A DNA stretch of 17,552 nucleotides from JBBQKG01 sp038326655 (GCA_038326655.1 JBBQKG010000037.1:1-17552), one strand, 5' to 3'; counted from the first letter of the stretch, positions 1 to 12,153 are shown. Numbers and translations: made by a program. The notes: generated from the sequence alone by a model not told the origin.

Positions 1-5208
<5,208 letters not shown>

Positions 5209-5234
<26 letters not shown>

Positions 5235-7155
5235 CTTCCAACGTGGTGGCGACGTTCCCTTCCGGAGCGGTCATCAGCTCGGCCTGCTCGGCCCCTTCTT
5301 CGGCCACGACGATGGCGGGGTCGATGCGGATGACCGTGTAGCCGCCCACCGCGCCGGCCCCGAAGGCCGGCGTGAACACGCGCATCGACCGGTCGATCGC
5401 GCCCTCCCGGACGGCGTCGTAGATGGCGAGCGGAATGCTGGCGGCGGAGACGTTCCCCACCGTCTCGACATTGAAGTAGAGGCGATCAGGCGGGAGTCCT
5501 GCCGCGATCGCCGAGTTTGCGACCATGTTCTTGTTGGCCTGGTGGGGAACGACGATGTCGATGCCGTCGAGCAGCGAGCTGCCGTCGGGGGCGGCAAGCG
5601 CGTGCAGCTCGCTCATCATCTGGTCCAGATAGCGCTCGACCAGCGCTTTCACCTCCGGCCCATAGACGGTGAGGTCGTTGTCGAACTCGGGGTTGGGCCA
5701 GATGATCGAGTTCACCTGGCTGACCGGGCCGCTGGCGTAGATCTGCACGACCTCGACGTCGGGTGGCGCACCCGGTGCGGCGGGACCGACGACCAGCGCG
5801 GCTGCCCCGTCGCCGAAGATCATCCGGGACGGGCGGACGCTGCCGATCTTGTCCGAGAACTTCTCGGCGCAGACGACGAGCACGGGGCGCTTCACCTCCT
5901 GGAGGAAGCGCACCGCCTCAGCCAGGCCGTAGGGAAAGCCCGCGCACGCGGCGATGAGGTCGAACGAGCCGTGCGTCTGGAAGATCCCGAGCTGCCCGGA
6001 GAGCCAGGTCGCGACGGACGGGACCAGCCTCGTGCTCGTGCACGAGCAGAAGATGACCGCTCCGATCTCCTCCGGCCGGCGCCCGGCGCCCTCGAGCGCC
6101 GCCCGGGCCGCCTGCAGAGAGATGTGCTCGAGGCGGCGCTCGGTGTAGAGCCGCTGCTTGATCCCGGTCTTCTCCTCGATCTCGTCGGCGGTCATCGGCG
6201 ACCAGCTGAAGGCCGCGTTGCGGATGACGTCCTCGTTCGTGCAGACGTGCTCGCCCTTGACGACCGCGAGCGCCTCGATGCGGGGCATGAGCGCGAACTG
6301 CTCTCGGACGACGATGGGCAGGAAGGGCTCGACCGGCGCTCGCGCCTCGGTAGGGGGTTGGGGCCGCGGGCGCGCCGGACGCCCGGCCTTCACGCGCCGG
6401 ATGAACTCGAGCACCTCGTGGTTTCGCGGAACGAAGGCCACGACGAAATCGTCGTCGCCGATCTTTCCGACCTCTCCCAGCCGCGTCCGGGCCAGGTCCC
6501 ACGGGTACTGGTTGTGGAGGACCATCGCCAGACGGTGCAGCGGCTCGAGCTCGGGCACCGTCTCCGTGCAGTCGAGAATCTCCTGGTAGCTGTGGGTCGA
6601 GTAGTCCGGGTCGTGGGTCGGGAAGCAGAAGGTGAGATTGGCCGGATTCCTCGTGATCTCCGCCACGGTCTGCTTCACCGGCGGAAGCTCGGCCGCGTGG
6701 TGGCGCTTATGGCGGAAGATGTCGAACAGGCTCGTGAAGATCCTGTCCTCTGCGTCGGCGTCCCACCTGGGGGGGAGTTCGGTCCACGCCGCAGCTACGG
6801 CGGCGACCTTTCGCTCGCCCTGCTCCCAGGGAGTCAGCAAGGGCAGGAAGACGTCATCGCGGCCGCGCGGAAGGTCGCGCCACCGGGTCGGACGCTTCTC
6901 GTACATCGTCATCGCGTAGCGGTTGCCCCAGACCAGGTTCATGGCAAGGTCGCGCAGCAGTTCGTAGCGGGAGCCATAGGCGTCCGAGTCGACCCGCTCC
7001 AGGATCTCGGTGCCGGTCGGCGCCTTGTCCTCGAAGTCGCGCCTGATCACCGCCGCCAACTGCTCCAGGGTCTCGAGAACCGAGAAGTCCAAGTCGGCGC
7101 TGAAGTTGGAAGGGAAGACCAGACGGTCGTGGCTGTTGACGACGAACGGCTTCAT
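5209..7155 (-). CDS. KAS III (FabH-like) condensing enzyme with a ~310-residue N-terminal extension
   Basis: 648 residues from ATG 7155, preceded by a GGGGGAG ribosome-binding site; the frame extends 74 codons further upstream, but that stretch is Arg/Gly-rich and unlike protein. Residues about 315-640 form a thiolase-fold KAS III domain with the full catalytic triad: Cys404 in DLIAACAGFPYGL, His538 in VPHQANKNM and Asn568 in VGNVSAASIP. It should condense an acyl thioester with a malonyl thioester, releasing CO2. Residues 1-310 match no family I recognise; they are acidic/aromatic, with conspicuous segments such as NLVWGNRYAMTMYEKRP and FDIFRHKRHH, and are joined to KAS III by a Pro/Arg-rich linker (about 295-312). 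Normal FabH is about 320-330 residues, so this protein is double length. The stop codon lies inside the start of the downstream carboxylase gene, a likely malonyl-CoA supplier. The product could be a 3-ketoacyl-ACP/CoA, acetoacetyl-CoA or a specialised lipid; the sequence does not decide. Confidence 0.88.
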
Positions 7156-7310
7156 GGCTCCCCCGCCCCCGCGCTCGCCGTCGCCACGCGCGTCAGACGC
7201 ACCTCTTCGGGCAGGCTCCGAAGCGTTTGGATCATCACGTTCGCGTCCTCTCCCGACACGGAATCCGAGGGGTCGAGCGTCGTATCGTCGCACCTCTTGG
7301 AAAGCGCCAT
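7152..7310 (-). CDS. Possible small protein (52 aa) translationally coupled to the KAS III gene
   Basis: An ATG at 7310 opens 52 codons ending in TGA that overlaps the ATG of the KAS III gene by the four bases ATGA, the usual sign of coupled translation. GC at third codon positions is high, as in the neighbouring genes. The product is hydrophilic, starts MALSKRCDDTTLDPSD, contains a possible helix (ANVMIQTLRSLPEEVRLTRV) and ends in an Ala/Gly tail. The Shine-Dalgarno is weak (AGGCAAAG) and I recognise no family. It may be a real leader or partner protein, or a chance frame in the untranslated leader. Confidence 0.38.
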   Translation of the reverse strand: MALSKRCDDTTLDPSDSVSGEDANVMIQTLRSLPEEVRLTRVATASAGAGEP

Positions 7311-7377
7311 CACTTTGCCTGCCGGAGAGCCCTGTGCGGCGGCGTCGAGGCAGGTGGCCACTCCCCCACGCGGCCAT

Positions 7378-7430
7378 CCGCCGCGCGGAGGTGACCGCCG
7401 CGCGGAGGTGACCGCCGCGCGGAGGTGACC
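7378..7430. repeat. 17-bp tandem repeat, three perfect copies, each with a perfect Shine-Dalgarno sequence
   Basis: Three head-to-tail perfect copies of CCGCCGCGCGGAGGTGA (7378-7394, 7395-7411, 7412-7428), plus the first two bases of a fourth. On the plus strand each unit ends in GGAGGTGA, a perfect match to the anti-Shine-Dalgarno end of 16S rRNA. Each GTG within it opens a six-codon frame whose TGA overlaps the next GTG. On the minus strand the unit carries TCACCTCC, the anti-Shine-Dalgarno sequence itself. It lies 68-120 bp upstream of the small coupled ORF on the minus strand. It could be a slippage-prone repeat without function. Confidence 0.9.
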
Positions 7431-7474
7431 AAGGCGGTGCTCTGCCTGTACTCGCGTCCTAGCAGCATCTGGCA

Positions 7475-7600
7475 ATGATCCTGCTGGAGCGCGCTCACCA
7501 GACTCGGCCTCTGGGTGCTGACCACCCCGACGAGCGTCGCCGGGCGATCACGGCCATGAGCCAGATGGTGCTCGGGCTAACCGGGACCGACGCGCGGTAG
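7475..7600 (+). CDS. Doubtful small ORF (41 aa)
   Basis: ATG 7475 to TAG 7600 encodes a 41-residue hydrophilic peptide (MILLERAHQTRPLGADHP at the start, ending LTGTDAR) with plausible protein composition. Upstream, a 17-codon frame starting at the GTG of the last repeat unit (7425) ends in a TGA that overlaps this ATG as ATGA. There is no good ribosome-binding site directly before 7475. I do not recognise the sequence; it may be a remnant of a degraded gene or chance. Confidence 0.2.
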   Translation: MILLERAHQTRPLGADHPDERRRAITAMSQMVLGLTGTDAR

Positions 7601-7682
7601 GCCACCCCCACCGGCTGCGACCCGACGAGCCACGGCTGCTGCTTCGCGTGAACTTTTGGAGGCGCTCACCCTCCGTCGGCGG

Positions 7683-8243
7683 ATGGATGACGACCGCGAC
7701 GGGTACCCCACGGCCAAGCCCATGGCGCGCCGACCTTCCCCCGCGATGGTGGTTGCCTGCGTGGCGCTCGTCGCCTCACTCGGCGGCACCGGCTACGCCG
7801 CGATGACACTGCCGCCCAAGAGCGTGGGCCGCGAGCAGATCCGCAACGGGGCCGTCGGCAACCTGCAGATCCGCGACGGGGCGATCACGGCCGGCAAGCT
7901 GCGGTCTGACACTGTCACCGGCGGCAGGATCCGCAACGGCAGCGTCGCGGCCAAGGACCTTGCCAAGGGCGTGCTGCCCGTCGCGACGACAACGCTCCAG
8001 CAGACCAGTGGCAACCCCCTGGCGCCCGGAGTCGTGGGCGCCGTCAGCGCCCAGTGCCCGGCGGGCCAGCACGCCACCGGTGGCGGCGGTGGGTTCGCCG
8101 GTCCGCCGACGACCAACGACAAGGTCGTCGACTCGCTGCCGGTCGGCGATGAGCGCCCGGTCGTCCGCTGGCGCATCAGCGTCTTCAACGGTGGCACCGA
8201 GCCGCGCACGCCCGTGGCCTACGTCATCTGCACCGCGCCCTGA
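7683..8243 (+). CDS. Secreted repeat-containing protein of a Thermoleophilia-type family
   Basis: 186 residues from ATG 7683. A short basic N-terminus is followed by a hydrophobic signal segment (AMVVACVALVASLGGTGYAA, roughly residues 22-41), suggesting Sec export or membrane anchoring. Next come imperfect repeats of about 10-12 residues built on the pattern (I/L)RNGAV/(I/L)RDGAI/LRSDTV/IRNGSV (roughly 45-95), then a compact C-terminal domain with two Cys (in SAQCPAGQHATGGGG and VICTAP) that may form a disulfide. Proteins with this signal-repeat-domain plan are abundant in Solirubrobacterales; their function is not known to me. The start is uncertain: TTG 7656 and ATG 7722 are in frame, none has a well-placed ribosome-binding site, and the GGAGG at 7658 is about 20 bases from ATG 7683. 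It is convergent with the mct gene. Confidence 0.75.
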   Translation: MDDDRDGYPTAKPMARRPSPAMVVACVALVASLGGTGYAAMTLPPKSVGREQIRNGAVGNLQIRDGAITAGKLRSDTVTGGRIRNGSVAAKDLAKGVLPVATTTLQQTSGNPLAPGVVGAVSAQCPAGQHATGGGGGFAGPPTTNDKVVDSLPVGDERPVVRWRISVFNGGTEPRTPVAYVICTAP

Positions 8244-8363
8244 GCGCTGCGGTGACCTCACAGAAGCGTCAACGGCCCGCCCGGGTCCTAGCGATGCAGA
8301 GATCCTGACGCGGGACACCGGGTCAGAAATGGACCTGGCGCCGACCACCTGCACGAGGCGGGA

Positions 8364-9569
8364 TCACACCAGGTTGATGATGCCCTGGCCCGAGAGCCGT
8401 CCGAGTTCGGCATCGCTGAGCCCGAGGAGGCCTGTGAGCACTTCGGCGGTGTGCTCGCCGGGCAGCGGCGCCCGGCGCACCGGCTCGCGCGGCACAGCGG
8501 AGAAATCCAGTGGCGTGCCCGGCATCCGGTAGCGCCCGACACCGGGATGCTCGATCTCGTCCCACATCTCGGAGTCGGTCGCGACGCGTGGATCGTCGTC
8601 GACGAGCTGGCGGAAGGTCTGATAGGGCCCCCAGGAGACGCCGGTGCCTTCGAACGCCGCCCGGATCTCGGCAAGTTCCCGAGACTCGAACCACGGCCGC
8701 AGGATCGCGGCGATGAGGTCGCGATCCTCGAAGCGACCGGATTCCGTATCGAGGTCGACGCCGGTCGCCTCGTTGATCTTGGCCATCTGCTGGCGGGTGC
8801 CGGTCACGTCGAGCAGCGCGGTCCATTGCCGGCGTGTCAGCGCGACGACCATCACATGACGCTCGTCGCGGGTCAGGAAGTCATGACCAAAGGCGCCGTA
8901 GAGGTAGTTGCCATCCCGCCGCGGCGAGTCTCGGGCGGCGAGCTGCGCCTCGGCGACTCGGCCGAGATGGCCGACCACGGCAAACGCCACATCAGACAGT
9001 GCGATCTCGACGAGCTGCCCCTCCCCCGTGCGGGTCCGGTGACGATCGGCCGCCAGCAGCCCGACGGCCGAGAGCTCGCCCATCGCGATGTCCCACGCGG
9101 GCAGTACTGAGTTCAGTGGCTCGGTCAGGTTGCGCGGCCCGGTCGCCCACGGAAAGCCTGTGGCCGGGTTGACCGTGTAATCGACCTCGCTGGTGCCATC
9201 GCGGTTGCCCTTGAGGTGGACCATCACCAGATCCTCGCGTCCGGTCCGCAGCGTCTCGTAGGCCAGCCAACCGCGCGCCGGGAAGTTCGTGAGGAATGTC
9301 CCGGCGGCGGCAATGACGGCTGAGACGAGCTCACGACCGGCGTCGGAGCGCAGGTTGACGCGCAGCGACCGCTTGCCCTTGTTCAGCCCGGCCCAGAAAA
9401 GCGACTGCCCGCCCGCGGCCAGCGGCCAGCGCGTGTGGTCGAGTCCTCCGCCGAGATCGTCGAAGCGGATCACGTCGGCACCGAGCTGCGCCATCGTCAT
9501 CCCGCCCAGGGGCGCCGCGACGAAGGCCGACCCCTCGACGATCGTCAGTCCGTCGAGGATCCCGGTCAC
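8364..9569 (-). CDS. mct: Mesaconyl-CoA C1-C4 CoA transferase (2-methylfumaryl-CoA isomerase), CaiB/BaiF family
   Basis: 401-residue family III CoA transferase. It starts at GTG 9569 with GGGAG about seven bases upstream. The enzyme moves CoA within one molecule, turning mesaconyl-C1-CoA into mesaconyl-C4-CoA in the glyoxylate assimilation arm of the 3-hydroxypropionate bicycle. From memory the match to the Chloroflexus aurantiacus enzyme is close and continuous: VEGSAFVAAPLGGMTMAQLG (11-30), FWAGLNKGKRSL (58-69), TNFPARGWL (94-102), SEVDYTVNP (127-135), VLPAWDI and GNYLYGAFG. Asp160 in the AWD motif fits the family's catalytic aspartate, which forms the anhydride/thioester with substrate. 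The fit is much tighter than to generic CaiB members such as formyl-CoA or carnitine CoA transferases. The gene lies 13 bp downstream of the lyase-hydratase fusion that makes its substrate, so the two are surely co-transcribed. Confidence 0.9.
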   Translation of the reverse strand: MTGILDGLTIVEGSAFVAAPLGGMTMAQLGADVIRFDDLGGGLDHTRWPLAAGGQSLFWAGLNKGKRSLRVNLRSDAGRELVSAVIAAAGTFLTNFPARGWLAYETLRTGREDLVMVHLKGNRDGTSEVDYTVNPATGFPWATGPRNLTEPLNSVLPAWDIAMGELSAVGLLAADRHRTRTGEGQLVEIALSDVAFAVVGHLGRVAEAQLAARDSPRRDGNYLYGAFGHDFLTRDERHVMVVALTRRQWTALLDVTGTRQQMAKINEATGVDLDTESGRFEDRDLIAAILRPWFESRELAEIRAAFEGTGVSWGPYQTFRQLVDDDPRVATDSEMWDEIEHPGVGRYRMPGTPLDFSAVPREPVRRAPLPGEHTAEVLTGLLGLSDAELGRLSGQGIINLV

Positions 9570-9582
9570 GGAGTGCTCCCGG

Positions 9583-11400
9583 TCATGGCACCAGGACGAT
9601 CAGGCGCCAATCCAAGACGTCCCGCTCGGCACCGTCGCCGCCGGTGGCCGACGACCGCACGCGCAACCGGACGATGCCGCCCTCCCCAAATGCCTCCAGC
9701 CCCGTGATCTCGATCCGCGAGTGCAGGCGATCGCCCTCGAAGGTCGGCCCGAGGTGATCGCAGGACTCCCACGCCAGGATGGTCGCAAGGTCGGGCAGGG
9801 CGCGAGTGACGTGCGCGGCCGCAATGCCTATGACATGACCGCCGTAGACGAGCCGGTCGCCGTGCGCGCCGGCACTCGCGTCGGTGTGCGTGTGGGCAAG
9901 GTTGAGCGACAGCCGCGCGAGCTCGGTCGCCGCCGTCACCGTCTCCGCCGCCTCGATGTCGTAGGTGTCGCCCTCCCGCAGCGCGGCAAACAACGTCCCG
10001 AGGGGATCCTCGCGCAGCGGATCCAGGTTCCAGTCGTCCGGAATGAGGGCGGCCACATCCACGGGCCGTCCGAGGCCGGCGAGGTCGTCGGCGTCCTCGC
10101 TCGCCGCGGCGCCAGTGGCGCTGGGCAGCAGCGGAGCGCGCCAGAAGTCAAGAATCGGCCGGCCGGCGGCGTCAACGGTCGTGACACGCAGGACGACGAT
10201 CCCGCGACCGCGCGAGGCGCCGCGCCGCGCGACGATCTCGGTCGTCGTCCGGAGGGTGGTGCCGATCGGAACCGGTCTCGCGCCGAGCCCACGGTAGAAC
10301 AGGTTGCCGAGGACTCGGGCACTCGGAGCGGTGGACTGGCCGATGGCAACGTCGCAGACGAGCATCGGATGCGCCAGAAGCCCGGGCGTTCCGGTCACCG
10401 CCTCGTAGAGTGCCCCGTCGAGCGACAGCCGCAACCGGTCGCCGACGACCGCCTGGTGCAGCGCGGCATGGCCGCTGGTCAGCGTCACGCCTGGCGCCCG
10501 GAACACCGCCCCGCGCGGCAGCTCGTCGTAGAACGGCGCGGCAACGCGATGGAGCGCCGTCTCGCCGGCGGGCTCCTCCTCATAGGGCATCGCCAGGAGC
10601 CGCTGCGCCTGGCGCACCATCGCCTCGTCGACCATCGCCCCGTCGACGATCGCGGCCGCCCCGCCGCCGGCCGCCGCCGCACCAGTCGCGTCCGTCACCG
10701 CCTCCGCCCAGCGCCGCTCGTGCGAGCTGGACGCGAACGCAAGGTTGATCGGTGCGACCTGCGACGGGTGAATTGCCCATTTGCCGTCGAACCCGAGCTC
10801 TCGTACTCCCCATGCCGCGGCTCGGACGCCGCGCTCGTCATGGAGGCCGAAGAACGGGCCGTCGATCGCCTGGGCCCCACCGACACGCGCGGCCACCAGC
10901 AGCGTCTCCTGGGCGACCAGCCACCGCCCCAGGTCGCGTTCGGCGCCGCGACGGCCCAGCGACGCCGCGAGATCCGCGTAGCCGAGGATCAACGTCACGA
11001 CGGACGCATGGGCCGCAATCGACGCCGCAGCGGCCAAGCCCGCCGGCGTCTCGATCAGCGCCTGCACACCCGCGACGGCCGCGGCGGCCTCCACGTCGGC
11101 CGGCGACTGCACCTTGGGCACCACGATGGTCAGCCCGGGGAGAGCTGCCGCAGCGCACATCGCCAGGTCCGCGGGCTGCTCTGCAGAACCACCAGCATTC
11201 ACGCGCACCGCCACCTGACGTCCGACCCACCCCGGTGCGCCCAACGTCATGGCCAGCTGGTCGCGTGCAGCGTCCTTCGCGTCGCCGGCGACAGCATCTT
11301 CGAGGTCGAACACCACCTCGTCGGCGCCGGCGCGAAGTGCCTTGGCGTGCATCTTGGCCTGGTGGCCGGGAACGACGAGGCAGGATCGACGGACGGTCAC
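9583..11400 (-). CDS. Bifunctional CitE-type beta-methylmalyl-CoA lyase / mesaconyl-CoA hydratase fusion
   Basis: 605 residues from GTG 11400, with GGAGAAG about ten bases upstream; the frame runs 16 codons further to a TTG, giving an Arg/Pro-rich stretch unlike the family. Residues 1-272 are a CitE/HpcH lyase: FDLEDAV (31-37), Arg66 in RVNA, Glu117 in IETPAG, Asp143 in GYADLAASLG, and the usual closing helix VDGAMVDEAMVRQAQRLL. Residues about 275-605 are a double-hotdog MaoC-type mesaconyl-CoA hydratase: the first half has VAIGQSTAPSARVLGNLFYR, the second the likely active site HTHTDASAGAH (Asp507, His513) and LVYGGHVIG, closing with VLDWRLIVLVP, all recalling Rhodobacter and Chloroflexus Mch. 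Predicted reactions: glyoxylate plus propionyl-CoA to beta-methylmalyl-CoA, then dehydration to mesaconyl-C1-CoA; the lyase may also cleave citramalyl-CoA. The lyase half is short, lacking the C-terminal lid of Chloroflexus MCL, so its substrate is less certain than the hydratase's. Confidence 0.87.
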   Translation of the reverse strand: MTVRRSCLVVPGHQAKMHAKALRAGADEVVFDLEDAVAGDAKDAARDQLAMTLGAPGWVGRQVAVRVNAGGSAEQPADLAMCAAAALPGLTIVVPKVQSPADVEAAAAVAGVQALIETPAGLAAAASIAAHASVVTLILGYADLAASLGRRGAERDLGRWLVAQETLLVAARVGGAQAIDGPFFGLHDERGVRAAAWGVRELGFDGKWAIHPSQVAPINLAFASSSHERRWAEAVTDATGAAAAGGGAAAIVDGAMVDEAMVRQAQRLLAMPYEEEPAGETALHRVAAPFYDELPRGAVFRAPGVTLTSGHAALHQAVVGDRLRLSLDGALYEAVTGTPGLLAHPMLVCDVAIGQSTAPSARVLGNLFYRGLGARPVPIGTTLRTTTEIVARRGASRGRGIVVLRVTTVDAAGRPILDFWRAPLLPSATGAAASEDADDLAGLGRPVDVAALIPDDWNLDPLREDPLGTLFAALREGDTYDIEAAETVTAATELARLSLNLAHTHTDASAGAHGDRLVYGGHVIGIAAAHVTRALPDLATILAWESCDHLGPTFEGDRLHSRIEITGLEAFGEGGIVRLRVRSSATGGDGAERDVLDWRLIVLVP

Positions 11401-11570
11401 AGACGATGCTCTTCTCCATCGGCAGGGCGAGCGACCCGGACCTGGCAAGCGGTCGGGCCGCCGCAGCCTAACGCGCCCCGGTCCCAGAAGCCGACGCTGA
11501 AGAACGGCGAGGTCGGGTCACCTTGTTTCGGGCTTTGATCGCGGCCCTCGCGACCTGCTGCACAGACGGA

Positions 11571-11588
11571 GAGCGTCGCGTGACGCTC
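11571..11588. promoter_or_regulatory. Perfect inverted repeat upstream of the lyase-hydratase/mct operon (candidate operator)
   Basis: GAGCGTC-GCGT-GACGCTC: two 7-bp arms in perfect inverted order around a 4-bp spacer, 171-188 bp before the GTG start of the minus-strand operon. The short symmetrical form suits a dimeric regulator site or an RNA hairpin. No regulator gene lies next to it, so the role is a guess. Confidence 0.35.
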
Positions 11589-11721
11589 AACGAGGAGACG
11601 CCGAGATGTGGATGGTGGCCGCTGACGGGGCCGCTGGGGGCGTTCCCGCGGAAACCCCTGCAAACGATGTCGCCCCTGCCGCAGCAAATCCCGCTCCAAA
11701 TGAGCAGGATTGCAGGGATGT

Positions 11722-11740
11722 CCCGGATTGTCGGTCCGGG
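11722..11740 (-). terminator. ssrA: Hairpin just downstream of ssrA (possible terminator without U-tract)
   Basis: CCCGGA-CCGACAA-TCCGGG on the minus strand: a perfect 6-bp GC-rich stem with a 7-base loop, starting about ten bases past the tmRNA 3' end. No T-run follows, so it would be an atypical intrinsic terminator; it could instead assist 3' processing. Confidence 0.35.
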
Positions 11741-11749
11741 TCGTATCAG

Positions 11750-12114
11750 TGGAGACGGCGGGAATCGAACCCGCGTCCGCAATCGCGTAAAAGATGATGT
11801 CTACGAGCGTATCCGGCGCTCTGATCTCACCTCCGAGTCGCCTCGCCGGCGGGGTTCTCGGAAGCCAGCCCTCTGAAGATGTCCCCGGATTGGCGAGGGC
11901 GGGCCGCCCCGGGTTGAGCCGGCATCTGATCCAGGCGATCCCCACGGCCGGCAGGCGGGGGCCCAGAGCTCACTGCCTTAGCTAGGTGCTAAGCGGCGAG
12001 CGCGTGCTCGTGAGAGTACGCACGTATTGTTTCCCGGGGTGTTTTACGAGGCCTCCCCGGACCTCGACTCGCAACCATCCCTACGAACCGACCGCGTCGA
12101 AGCCTGTCGTCCCC
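11750..12114 (-). ncRNA. ssrA: tmRNA (transfer-messenger RNA)
   Basis: A 365-nt gene that rescues stalled ribosomes. The 5' end GGGGACG pairs over seven positions (one G-U) with the 3' end CGTCTCC, followed by discriminator A. The 5' region GGGGACGACAGGCTTCGACG is typical of tmRNA, and the T arm GCGGG-TTCGATT-CCCGC is complete. CCA is not encoded (ACTG follows), so it must be added after transcription. The tag frame reads ETIRAYSHEHALAA then TAG, ending in the canonical ALAA degradation signal; the first codon (GAA) is inferred by counting back and could be off by a codon. A 5'-leader promoter is not clear: TAGACT at 12138-12133 could be a -10 element but has no good -35. It is divergent from the ArsR gene, 75 bp apart. 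Confidence 0.93.
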
Positions 12115-12153
12115 TAGGGCACTGCACGTCTGAGTCTAGCGGCACTAGTGTAC

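Larger units (their letters stand above)
7311..7682. other. Largely non-coding divergent intergenic region
   Basis: This stretch separates the minus-strand KAS III/ACC unit from the plus-strand secreted-protein gene. It contains the 17-bp tandem repeat (7378-7430), one doubtful 41-codon frame (7475-7600), and a GGAGG/CCTCC hairpin (7658-7675) just before the secreted-protein start. I see no convincing sigma-70 promoter on either strand, although transcription must start in or near here in both directions. Minus-strand frames crossing the repeat are Arg/Gly-rich and look spurious. Confidence 0.6.
11401..11749. other. Intergenic region between ssrA and the lyase-hydratase/mct operon
   Basis: About 350 bp with no convincing gene; both genes around it are on the minus strand. 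Frames running through it continue into tmRNA sequence and are not protein-like. It holds an inverted repeat (11571-11588) and a hairpin just beyond the tmRNA 3' end (11722-11740). The operon promoter should lie here, but I cannot pick a clear -35/-10 pair. Confidence 0.6.

Noticed and set aside
7156..7377. 74-codon upstream extension of the KAS III frame
   Set aside because: Arg/Gly-rich composition, a good ribosome-binding site directly before ATG 7155, and an overlapping small frame ending ATGA at that start all favour the shorter protein.
7378..7430. CRISPR array
   Set aside because: Units are 17 bp, directly adjacent with no spacers, and no cas genes are nearby.
8364..11400. Itaconate degradation operon (CoA transferase, MaoC hydratase, CitE lyase) as the explanation
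   Set aside because: Same enzyme types, but itaconate CoA transferase (Ict) is a different family, whereas this transferase closely fits MCT and the hydratase half fits the double-hotdog mesaconyl-CoA hydratase. Kept only as a minor alternative.
9289..11538. A 749-codon plus-strand open frame
   Set aside because: Antisense to mct and the lyase-hydratase fusion, which have recognisable catalytic motifs; composition is that of a shadow frame in GC-rich DNA.
11740..11775. tmRNA 3' end as an integration (att) site of a mobile element
   Set aside because: tmRNA 3' ends are common integrase targets, but I see no integrase gene and no second copy of the 3' segment in the window.
11397..11945. Open frames on both strands running through the tmRNA gene
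   Set aside because: They translate the structured RNA (for example the T arm as TRVRFPPSP or GGNRTRVR), a well-known source of false protein calls.
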